Below, piece by piece: positions 10,408 to 20,020 of a stretch of 36,785 nucleotides of DNA. Each line of letters opens with the position of its first letter. The first letter of the stretch is position 1. The position numbers were made by a program, and so were the translations under genes. The stretch lies in NCBI GenBank assembly GCA_003427395.1, contig BFEA01000037.1, positions 3,808,906 to 3,845,690 of the forward strand, in the 5' to 3' direction. Under the pieces are notes generated by a model. That model ran no database searches, was not told where the DNA came from, and was given only the letters and a program-made list of their open reading frames with translations. Source of the DNA: Chara braunii (lineage: Eukaryota > Streptophyta > Charophyceae > Charales > Characeae).

Positions 10408-11375
10408 TGCAATCAGACTCACTTTATTTCTGACTCGCATACATGCAAACCAATGGCAAATCAAACTGGCGCCAGGCGCCCACTCAAACTCAGAGATATG
10501 GAACTCGAGAACACAGTTCAGATGAAAACTCGCTTCAACAGGCTATGGTGCATCAGCGCCTGTACACCCCAACTCCCGTCACTGTGTTTGCTACCGTTCA
10601 CACACACACTCAACACTCAACTCTGGATCTCCCTGAATACCCCACGCACACTCACTCTGCATCACGCACACATACACCCTAACAACTTCCTCTACCCTAT
10701 GGCGGCTATGGCCGCCCGCTACTACTACTACGGCTACGATATCTTCCTCCAGCCCACTTCGACTTCGGGCGCTCTGCAGACCACCTCGCACAAGCTGTTG
10801 TGGCAGAGCTTCCGCATGGCTTACGCAGGAATGAATGAAATGGCTGGGCGCTTGATTTATACTTCTGTAACTCGTTGGTCTGCCCCTTTCCACCGGGCCC
10901 ATGGTGCACACAGTCCCTCATGGTACTTGCTTGAATGGACTGGGACTGACTGGACCGGTACCGCTGACCACATGGGTTTGCATTGCCAACTCGATGCAAT
11001 CGCACTGGCGACCTAATGCAGTGGGGCTCACCACTTGCCCACTTGCCTCTAACTGAACGTGAGGCAACTTCGAAAGGCCACTTCCGGACCTTCCGGAAGT
11101 CTGTGGACTTGGCCTTTCGAGTACGGTAGCAACTACGACCTTGACCTTTCAGGACTGTAGCAGCTACATCCTTGACCTTTCAGAAGTCCTACAGCTACGA
11201 CCTCTACAGGGCTGCGACTCCTACACAGACCTACGACAGACAACAACTGCCAAAACACAGGTCACGAGTTCAAACACTCACAGGGTCGACTCGATACTGT
11301 ACACGGGTAGGGTAAGGTCTGGGGATCGAACTCTGGGTCCACATCTGTGACTGCAAAAAGGTGAAAACCGTTTCA
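10408..11375 (-). repeat. 3' LTR of element 2 (968 bp)
   Basis: Read on the minus strand it starts TGAAACGG and ends GATTGCA, giving the TG...CA ends of an LTR. It has a minus-strand TATA word (plus GATTTATACTT near 10,854-10,864). It contains repeated TAGCAGCTACGACCTTGACC-like words at 11,125-11,220. Its partner is at 33,834-36,105. The open frame at 10,222-11,016 on the plus strand crosses leader and LTR and is not a gene. Confidence 0.88.
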
Positions 11376-11387
11376 CTCCCGCCGGCC
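11376..11387 (-). other. Polypurine tract of element 2 (probable)
   Basis: On the minus strand GGCCGGCGGGAG stands immediately before the TG start of the 3' LTR, the position where plus-strand DNA synthesis is primed. It is only partly purine, so the call rests mainly on position. Confidence 0.55.
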
Positions 11388-11488
11388 TAAATTCGAGGTC
11401 CTCCGAGAATACTTTAATCGAAGGCGGGACCTTTTCCTTTCTTATCTCTTTCGTAGACTCGGACGACATCGGGAGTTATCTCTAGAAG

Positions 11489-12569
11489 TTATGTTCGTGT
11501 AAACCAGCGGTCGTCCTCTGGTTCCTGAAAGGCGAACCTGACTTTATATTGTTTCTGGGGACGACCTCTACCTCCTGTTCTGAAGACATCTTCACCTACA
11601 ATGCCGTCAATGTCGTACCTTCTGTCCATGTCCGGAGGAATCATGGACCTCTGTGATGGGAATTGTTGACTTGTGATACAAGGCAGCAACTTTGATGCAT
11701 GAAATCCCGGGTAGGTGTGGAGGTAAGCTGGAATCTCAACTGTGTAGGACGGTCCATCCTCTCCGCCCTTGACTTCTAAGACTGGTCACGGTCCTCTATA
11801 CGCAGACAATAACTTTTGTGAGATGTTCTCCTCAAGGGCGAATTCTTTTGACTTGACCCAGACTAAGTCGCGTACTTGAAACTATGAGGGGTGACGATGC
11901 TTATTGGCTTGCTCTATCATTCTATGTTGGGCTTTCCTGAGGTTGTCTACAACGGTAGCTATCTCTTTTTCGTGTTGTATAGCAAACTCTCGTGTACCGG
12001 TCGGTAGCCCCGGAATCCGGTCCCCGTTCAGTCCTTCAAACGGCCTACTCAGTCTAAAGGACTTGTGCAGTTCGTTGGGAGTGCGACACGTGGCTAGGTG
12101 CACGCTGTTATTGTAGGCACCGGCTACCTTTGGGAGCATCTCATCCCAATTGACCTGATCGGGCCTAATGTACATCCTAAGAACTTGTTGTGGGATCTTG
12201 TTCATCTGTTCAGTCTGGCCGTTAGTCTCGGGGTGGCGGCCAGATAACATTAATAATTTGGACCCATAAACTCTCATCAGCTCCTGCCAGTTCTGACTGG
12301 TGAACCTGGTGTCTTTGTCATTAACTATCGACAGTGGTATGCCATGTTCACTGACCCAATGATAAAAAAACTTTTGAACTACTAAATCTGTTCGTGCCTC
12401 TGTAGGCAGAGGAACAAAAACAGCATACTTGCTAAATCTATCAACTATAACCATAACTTGGCTCTTGTCGTGCCTACTCTTGACATGAGTGTCCATAAAG
12501 TCAATAGATACTGAGTCTCCTGGCTGATCAGGAATAGGCAAGGGTCTGAGAAGACCTAGAGGGGCGCGT
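11489..12569 (-). pseudogene. Element 2 integrase core and C-terminal domain
   Basis: From APLGLLRPLPIP (12,568 downwards) the frame runs through the full catalytic core. It has SIDFM with the first Asp, VIVDRFSKYAVFVP, NDKDTRF with the second Asp, and HPETNGQTEQ with the Glu 36 residues later, so a complete DDE set. A TAG stop at about 11,882 and a TGA at about 11,800 (where Trp of the GPW motif is expected) break the C-terminal part. That part still shows DLVWVKSKEFALEE, FHASKL and a chromo-like tail ending RWFTRT at 11,489. The first eight codons of the longest open frame (12,570-12,592) come from the inserted element, not from integrase. Confidence 0.92.
12566..12569. repeat. Target site duplication GCGT (left copy)
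   Basis: GCGT directly before the insertion is repeated directly after it at 28,094-28,097. Joining the flanks with one copy gives an uninterrupted integrase frame (Thr-Arg-Ala-Pro at the joint). Any other copy number, except one differing by a multiple of three bases, would shift the frame. Confidence 0.8.
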
Positions 12570-14002
12570 TGTCGAGCGCATCGGTCCGGCACCGCACAAA
12601 CCGGGTCGGGACCCTTGCGGCCTCGTCACGCAGGAGTCAGTCTGATCCTCGTCGTGAATACATATGGAGCTTCCGCAAGCCACTCCAGTCGAGTGCGCCA
12701 GCCATACCTCTCGCGAGCCCCTACGACAGGATAGAGCCTACGCGACGCACGACTTACCTCCACCTTACGGGAGTTGTCACCTCCCTTCGGTGGGCGTATC
12801 CCCGTCGAGCTACCAGTCCACAGTACGAAAGCTAATCAGTTGCAATCACAGAGGTCGACCAGCCGAGGGCGTTTCTCGTACGCTGTAGCATAGGGGGTAC
12901 GCGCGGTTTTACGCCTCTATCGGACCCACACGTGAACCAACGTCTTGGGGGGCTGAAGTCCCAACTGCGACTCGGCGTCGGTCAACTAGGACGTATCCCA
13001 CGCACCATGCGTACGCCACTCCAAAGAACATAAAAATAAAGAAACACACACATATACATACATATACAGAACGACACAGAACAAACAACGCGACAACACT
13101 CCTAGTCCCTTAGTAGTCATCCCATAACTCCCCGATGCGAAAATCGGATAGGTGTCGAGCGCGAGACTTAGCATAAAACCGCGCGGACGTAGGGCTAACT
13201 CATATCGACTCGCAATGCAAGCATACGCAAGCGGTCACAATGATGGCGTACTATATAGTACACATACTCAAGCGGTCCTTGTTAATCTCAAGGGTCGCAT
13301 TCGACACTCAAGTGTCGGCTGACACGCGCCTTGAGGGAATGAGACAACCGTCAAGTGCGATTGAAAATTACACCCTCTTCTGCACCCTGCGGAGAGTGGG
13401 TGGTACACAAGTTCATACTTGTGGTGGCAATCGTCTCTTATTGCCTCGGAGACCAGCTCCATCACCCAGGGTCTGGAGAGAAATCAAGGGGTTTGACTTT
13501 GACGGCTGCCACGGACTACAACGTCCAACTATAAAAATTAACAAGCAAAATCAATCAGTAAATAAATAAACATCCAACACTCGTATATCAAAATCAGAAC
13601 TCGAGATAAAATAAAACAAGGGGAAACATAAACCCATCCGGTATGCAGATCGTGCGTCATATGGTTGTCATTCTCACTGCCTCCAAGGTACGGCTCATAT
13701 ACCAAGCTCCAAAATACTAACCTGCATAAAACACAGGTACACACAATAGTCACATTGCCATACACCAATGTGGTCAACTTTACTGTTTGTTGTAACTCTC
13801 ACCATTCCTCACACACTCAAAGCCCAACCATAGTCCAATTTTCCATAAATCTCATAAGTTCTTTATAATGGTCATTTAAAAGAAGTCCGGTTAAAACCCT
13901 CAAAGAAACATATCAAATCTCAGGGTTGAGGCAATCAAGATGAGGTACAGGTGTAAGCAAAGTTGTGTTGTGAGCCAACGAGTTAATGATCAACCAACCG
14001 AC

Positions 14003-14021
14003 CTGTTATCAGTGATAACAG
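14003..14021. repeat. Perfect 19-nt palindrome in the left arm
   Basis: CTGTTATCA-G-TGATAACAG, conserved as CTGTTATCA-C-TGATAACAG at 25,022-25,040. The centre base differs as expected from inversion. Its conservation in both arms suggests a structural or binding site. Confidence 0.85.
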
Positions 14022-14284
14022 AAAATGATCCTTGTAGGATGAAGCTGAAGCTAGTCCAAATCCTGGACTGAATGTCCCAAGAAGACTTGTATCATACGAC
14101 AGGTCAATGCCCAAGCTAAATCGTCAATGTATGGACATCAGATCTCCATGACACGTTCTCACTCAAGACTCTCCTGATAGCCAAACCTAGGTCTACCTCT
14201 AAGTCAGTGTCCAAAGAAAGGTAGACCTATGGCAGAATCTCCCCCATACAGAGTGGATCGCCAGAGTCTCCACCTGTCAAAATA

Positions 14285-14875
14285 TAATCTATCTCCTCTA
14301 AACTAAGAAAATTTTGGCAACGCTTCCCGTAGGAAAAGTGCCTTTCCAAAATTTATATCAGCCAAAATATGGAAAAAGAAATAATCTTCAACTTTCCAAA
14401 GTCAAATTTTGTCTAACTCCCTGAATTAGCAAAAAATTGTGCAGCACTCCCTTTAGAAAAGGAGACTTCCCAGATTTTTACTAAGTCATATATAAAAATC
14501 AGACAAATTGAACTTTGAAAAGTCAAATTTTGACTAATTCTTTGGATTTGCAAAAATTTCGGCAGCGCTTCCCGTAGAGAAAGTAACTTACCAAAATTTA
14601 TACAAAGCTAAGTTCAGAATTTAAAATGACTTCGACTTCCCAAGGTCCAATTTTATCTAACTTTGAATTAGCAAAAATTTGGACAGCACTCCCTTTAGAA
14701 AAGGAGAATCCCCAGATTTTTACCAAGTCATATATAAAAGTAAGACAAACTGAACTTTGAAAAGACAAAATCTGACTAACTCCTTGGTTTTGTAGAAATT
14801 TCGGCAATGCTTCCCGTAGAGAAAGTGGCTTACCAAAATTTATACAAAGCCAAGTATAACAAATGATCCCAGAAA
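14285..14875. repeat. Left-arm tandem array, five units of about 121 bp, two alternating types
   Basis: Unit cores sit at about 14,321, 14,445, 14,566, 14,687 and 14,808, spaced 121-124 bp. Units 1, 3 and 5 carry GC-GCTTCCCGTAG-type cores (CTTCCCGTAGAGAAAG). Units 2 and 4 carry GCACTCCCTTTAGAAAAGG cores. Between them run AAAATTTATA(C) words and GTCAAATTTT-type spacers. The alternation means the real higher-order period is about 242 bp. Confidence 0.85.
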
Positions 14876-15141
14876 ATGCGAGAATCGATCTAAATAAAAA
14901 AAAACTTAGCCCAAAAAATGCAGGAATTGAAACTAACTCCTATAGCTCTAGCACGTGGCGAGCATCTAAAGCAACTACCTGTCAAACTGAAACTCAGACT
15001 AAGTAGTGATCTCACTCAGTCACATGCAAGGCCAAACCACAAAGGTAAGTACTCTCTCCAGCCCAAAGTCAACCTTGTCAAACAATAGCTCATGATCTTT
15101 CAATGATTTATCCCTTTATACCCAGCTTACATAGGGCATAA

Positions 15142-15813
15142 AGCTAGACCACCCAAACTTATGGAACATGTCTAGCTCGACCGTTGAATATACACAAACA
15201 CAGGGCACAACAACTTTTCTATTCTTTGGGCACATGACTAGGCCACCCTAGTCGCCCTGAACTGTTTAAGTATCCAAGTTATATATAATTGTCTGCACTT
15301 TGTCTTTTAAGGCAACATATGACTGAACCGGTCATCTTAGATCAAGATTCAACCTGTCCCTTCTTACCACAATTTTTATTCTTAATTCATACTCTCTTTA
15401 ATTGGTGATAAGCTATAGACAGACCATCAAATCTTATGGAAAAATGTATGACCAGCCTGTTCATAAGTAGTATAAGATATAAACAATTTTAACCTTTTGG
15501 TTCCTGCATGTGCGCGGCTTCGGACCAGACCACCCAATCTTATGGAAACCAGTCCAGTCCTTTGCCTGAATTCCCCTCAGAATAAGCAAGAAGAAACTAA
15601 TAAACATTAGGAAACCCAAATAAAACGAGGCAACCAAGTCATCCAATCTTATGGAAAAATGCTTGGTCCTTGAAAGTCAAACACAGGTAGCCCTCGCAAG
15701 TCAAAGCAACCAGAGTTACCAGACCACCCAAACTTATGAGAATTTGTCTGGTCCTTATGCAATCGAAAATAAACATAGCACTGGGCCCTCCAATCTTATG
15801 GAGACTCTCCCAG
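15142..15813. repeat. Left-arm hairpin series (six hairpins)
   Basis: Hairpins, with outer stem halves: 15,142-15,177 (AGCTAGAC/GTCTAGCT), about 15,415-15,452 (weak), 15,522-15,560 (GGACCAGAC/GTCCAGTCC, two mismatches), 15,633-15,667 (ACCAAG/CTTGGT), 15,718-15,752 (ACCAGAC/GTCTGGT) and 15,781-15,813 (CTGGG/CCCAG). The loops contain CCACCCAAACTTATGGAA or CCAATCTTATGG, the reverse complement of the right-arm loop. The order mirrors the right arm. Confidence 0.85.
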
Positions 15814-16350
15814 CCTTTGGTTGACCCAGGCAGACACAAGCAATACAACCTTTCTCCCATCCTTCCCCGAGATGCAATCCCACAATCTGCTTTCAGTCAA
15901 ATAATAAGCTGAAACTGACATTGCACATGCATTCCTTTAGTTAAGTTTGGTTTGTCCTGAAAGTCAAACTGAAAGTCAAAATAGGTATGCAGACAATATA
16001 CTCGGTCAAACATAACAAGAAATACAGTTAGGGGCTATAACCAGGGTTTATATAAGGAAAATGAAGCCTTTACCTCTCAGTTCCCTGCCTCCAGAACTCT
16101 TCCCGAGTTCCGGCTGAGCTCCCGCAATCAATAGGCGGACTCCCCACAGAGTCTTGCTGCGGTCCTACGGGTTGCAATCCCGCCTGCCGCCTTCCTCTCA
16201 AAACAGTACTAGACTTATAGTAAGAAGGGCAGAAGATAGGGGGTTCAGACTCTCGAGATACAGGAAGGAGGCAACTCAATTCCCAAGCGAGGGCCTTGTT
16301 ATCTTGATGCGCCTGAGGGCCCCTCAATGGCGGCCAAAACACGCAGCCGC

Positions 16351-18099
16351 TGGTTAACTCATCGTCAACCGTCGACCGTTGACTCCCTGACGTCCTTCCA
16401 AGTCACAGCAATAAATCCCTTGACCAAACTGATGTTGCAGTGCACACCCTTCGTGCTTTATTCGAGCTGCTAACGGAAAAAGCGGCAGCTCAACTGAAGT
16501 TTCCGGCTCCATAACCGCGTGTATCATCCATATGTAAGAAAGACTTAGCGACCATTGTGCTCATCGCACAACATGGCGTTAGCAGCTGCAGGCCATCGAC
16601 GTAGAATTAACCACAAACATAGCGACCGTAGGCAGCATATGCGTGATAACAACCACACGTTCGTAGCAGCAGCGTACAAAGATCACTGCAGTCTTTCATA
16701 CCAACAACACCAATAGTATCCGCCACAACATCCTTCCCACAGGCCGAAACGATAGGCTCACAGACCGAAACAACGACAGTCTAACCAGTTGCAGTCTCCC
16801 CTGTATCACCGTGTAAAATGCAACATGCTTATCAACAAATACATTAATTACTCTGAAGTTGACCTTCGGCTGCTCCGGTTGATGGGATGGGCAGCCCCCA
16901 GGTTAGCAGGCAGGACTCGTCGTCTTTCCAACTTTCCTCCTCACTCCTTCTGTCAGCAAAATGGGCAGCGCATCAGTCAATAGGTACTCTGCAACCTCAG
17001 CGGCAAGTCTTTCAACCACACAGCATGTTCCTTACTTCTTCCGCTCAGTGAGATGATCAAGGAATCAGCCAACAGGTAAACTTACAAGTCCGCAGTTTGC
17101 CCTCTTACTCTTCTTTGAACTTTCCAAGCTTGTATTCGATTTGTCTCAGCCACGACCGTTTGCCCAGGCTGAATGCGTGGTGACCAAAAGTAAGCTTGTT
17201 GTTGAATCCTGTCCAGGTCCGTCCTACTTTCTCTACGCATGCTACTACAGCCTTACGGCGAGCGACAACTCACGTGCGTATCTCGACCCGGCCGTAGTTC
17301 TGCTTCCATTCGACCCTTAACTCACTACTTTTTTTGCATCCTCCTCTCTCCTTCGCAGGCTTGTCTGAGAAAGGACAGAGATAAACTACTTTTGTTGAGC
17401 AAAATCCGACTAATTCTTCAGCTAAATCACAGAAATGTGCATCGCCGTTTTTCAACCGTTCATACAGCGAGATAGAAGCAGGTTATTTTCCTCCGATAGG
17501 ATGAGTGAAAACTAAATAAATCTTCCGCTAAAACGTGGACAAATGCAGTCCTACTGCTTAGCCCCCCCCCCTCTTTTCAGTCTTCCTAGACCTTTATTTT
17601 GATGCCCAACTTCTCATCGCACGATAAACACAGCTGAGATATCGAACCCGGTGGCAAACGTCGGCGCGAGGATCGAGCCAACGGGCATCAAGATAGCCGT
17701 GAGAACAGTTGGGATTGTGGCTTGCGTGTACGATGAACAACAACCAGCTTGAGATAATCGACCACGAGCAATACGACATCCCAACACAACCCTCCTTCCT
17801 TCTTGTCTCAAAATCCAAAGTATTTGGCTAACTTTTTGCCCAGATTCACTCATTCTCTATGGCGCTCACACGAGTACCTATCCCACTACTCTACTTCCTG
17901 TACTGCACGCACCCGTCGGAGATAAACACGACCCAATGAAATCGCGCCGACCATGATAACAACCGAAACAGGGGGCAGCACTGCGTACGCAGCCGTCGAC
18001 AGTAAAAGCACACACAAAAAAAATGAAACCGAACTTTCAGCTAGAATACCGAATAATACATCGCTAGGCGCAGCCTATAAGACTTATATTAGCTAAACC
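16351..18099. other. Inner region of the foldback element, left part: no gene seen
   Basis: No recognisable domain in any frame. The first 100 bp still weakly resemble the reverse complement of 22,560-22,640. The stretch has many short open frames, a C run at 17,562-17,571 and no clear repeats. Open frames at 17,594-17,853 are hydrophobic in part but match nothing I know. Confidence 0.5.
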
Positions 18100-18620
18100 A
18101 CTGACCTATAGCTAAAACTAACCCATGCATCTTACTCGCAGGACCTGAAAACCCCCACTTAGGATCCGTCCTCACTTGTTTTCGTTGAAAAACGGGTGAG
18201 TAATCTCCTTCCCTCCTGCCATAGCTCCTCTCTTCCATAACTCCTCGCAACTCCTCTTCCAACTAACTCCTTTGCTACTCACTTTTCATCAATCCCATCT
18301 TCAGAATCGGGGTCGCCCATCCCGAAAACCCCCGATTCAGATCTTTTCCCGCTCGAGTTCGTTCAGAAACGGGCGGGCTGCACACTTTCCTACTTTTCTT
18401 TCCCCTCGTTCCGCCATACCTTCACGCAACTCTTTTTCAATCTAACTTTCTTTTCACTAATTTACTACTAAAACTAACCTTAGATTTAGATTCACCCCTC
18501 TTTAAAACTCCTAAAACGATTCTTCATTCACCCGTTTTCACCAAGAAACGGGTGAGTTACGCGATTCTTGCTTCCACCATAGCCGACGCTCTCCTTTCTT
18601 TCGATTCCGAATATACCTGG
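18100..18620. repeat. Diverged tandem repeat, period about 178 bp, about three units
   Basis: GAAAACCCCC followed 40 bp later by an AAACGGG(T/C)G word occurs at 18,147-18,200 and 18,323-18,377, with a more diverged unit at 18,501-18,560. The spacers share GCCATA, CGCAACTC and AACTAAC(T/C) words. The third unit has a perfect hairpin, CACCCGTTT ... AAACGGGTG (18,529-18,554). Confidence 0.65.
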
Positions 18621-19665
18621 CGCAAACGCCTGTCCCGGTTCACTCCTTCAGTCAATTCCCACACTGGCGCGAACCCACGATGGGTTCCTCCTTCTTCCCA
18701 CCACTCCCGTCGGCCTCAACCTTTCCTCTAATGCTCCGCTCTTCTGCGCTAACTCCCTCCCCCTTCTAGATCTTCACACTTCCTCGCCCATAGCGCTCCT
18801 CTCTACCTTTCCTTCGCGCTGTGCTTTCTTCTCTGCTTGTACATCGCACAGAAGGGCGACTAGATCCCTTCCTTCTTCACTGCTTGCCTTACCTCCGGAT
18901 CACTCCCTTCTAGCCGTATCCTTCCCGTGCACTATCATGTGCGCTACAGTGGCGCTGTCGGTGCGAATACCCTGACAAGGGTATCCGCCCTAGTTTTTGC
19001 AAGTGACAGGAAGTAAGTTTAAAAGTCTAAAACTCTAAGTGCACCGCGCGAGACGCGGCTAAGTCTGTTGGGTTACGTTGATAAGGTGGTTGACCAGAGT
19101 AGAAGGTGAGTGGGCGCGCAGTTTGAAGGCGCGCGTGTGATTTTTTCCCTTTTTCTTGATCATGACACCGGCGTAGACATCCGGTTTGGTCTTGATTAGT
19201 GATCAATTTAAAGAGTAAAAGGGCCCAGCCTTCGCTTACCACGTTTGACCGACAATAGGTGTGGCATGTGGGGTGGCGTACGGCGGGGCCCCCACGTAGG
19301 GTGTGCTAGCCGGCAGGGGCGCCCGGTGGTTGTAGGTTGCCTGCAAATAGAAGTATGGTCAAGGCGTTTTGCGCACCTGCGTGCACCACGTTATATAGGA
19401 TCCCGCGCGTGCTGGTGCCAGGCTTGCGCTTAGCCCTATAGGTTACGGCACTGGACTTACACAGCACAGGTACGAGGATCGAGGCCTGCGGACGACGGCG
19501 CAGGAGCATTGGAGCATTGAGGGGTTGAGGGTCCCACGGGACTATCCCCCTCAGTTTTGCTGGGGGGGGGCTCTAGACGCAGGACCGCTTGTCTCAGAAC
19601 TTTCGAATTCTCATCTTATGTTTTACTTTTAATTTTTTCAGTTTTTTTATTATTGATCTATGTTA
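18621..19665. other. Inner region of the foldback element, centre: no gene seen
   Basis: CT-rich at 18,680-18,900, then GC-rich with G and C runs (19,560-19,570). No domain recognised. The 18,956-19,010 stretch is listed separately. Confidence 0.45.
18956..19010 (+). repeat. Internal copy of the insertion's right-end motif
   Basis: TGTCGGTGCGAATACCC, a 7-bp-stem hairpin (ATACCCT-GACA-AGGGTAT at 18,967-18,984) and TTTTTGCAAGT resemble the reverse complement of the right edge (TGTC, AATACCC, ACAAGGGTAT, TTTTCTGCAAGT at 28,093 down to about 28,040). It is also preceded by GCGCTACAGT, as found right of 27,220. Confidence 0.65.
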
Positions 19666-20020
19666 GGCGGGTGTCGGATCTGCGACCTGGGCCGTAGGTC
19701 GTAGCTGCTGCAGTCCTGGAAAGGGAGGTCGTAGCCGCTACGACGTTGAAAGACCAAGTCCCCGCTTGGCTGGAAGTGGCCTATCGGAGGCCGCCCACTG
19801 CATGACCGACGCCAATGGGCCAACGACAAAGTTCGCTTATGGTGCGCCAGCGGTGCCCGATCCCGGTCCCTACAGAGCTGGTCGGCAAGTACTATACGGG
19901 ATTGTGGGCGCTCTGGGCCCAATGGAAGAGGCAGTTCAGCACCAAACGGGAGTATAAGTCAGAAGGCAACGCCGAGTTGGCCAGTCCTCCCTGCACGAGC
20001 TCTGCGGAAGCGATGTCATG
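19666..20020 (+). mobile_element. Diverged relic of the element 2 LTR family
   Basis: The reverse complement matches the LTR at about 10,780-11,215 in order: CTTCCGCA, GACTTATACT, TTCCA(T/C)(T/C)GGGCCCA, AGTACTTGC, ACCGCTG, ATGCAGTGGG, AGGCCACTTCC, GGCTACGACC, AGGACTG(C/T)AGCAGCTAC. The orientation is opposite to the LTR at 10,408. It is much more diverged than the two element 2 LTRs, so it is an older copy carried in the centre of the foldback element. Confidence 0.7.

Larger units (their letters stand above)
12570..16350. repeat. Left arm of the giant inverted repeat
   Basis: Reverse-complement partner of 22,640-27,220. Landmarks pair in order: 12,690-12,900 with 26,880-27,090 (GCCATACCTCTCGCGAGCCC), 13,300-13,330 with 26,450-26,490 (CACTCAAGTGTCGGCTGACA), 14,003-14,021 with 25,022-25,040, 14,290-14,870 with 24,200-24,750, 15,140-15,820 with 23,190-23,911, and 16,080-16,330 with 22,680-22,920. 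The arm has no coding domain. It is about 800 bp shorter than the right arm, mainly between 13.56 and 13.90 kb. Confidence 0.9.

Noticed and set aside
10222-11016. 264-aa plus-strand open frame
   Set aside because: Antisense through the element 1 leader and element 2 LTR; the equivalent frame in the other LTR is a product of shared sequence, not selection.
11255-11377. A tRNA gene at the LTR edge
   Set aside because: Only T-arm-like words are present; no A box, anticodon arm or acceptor stem can be built.
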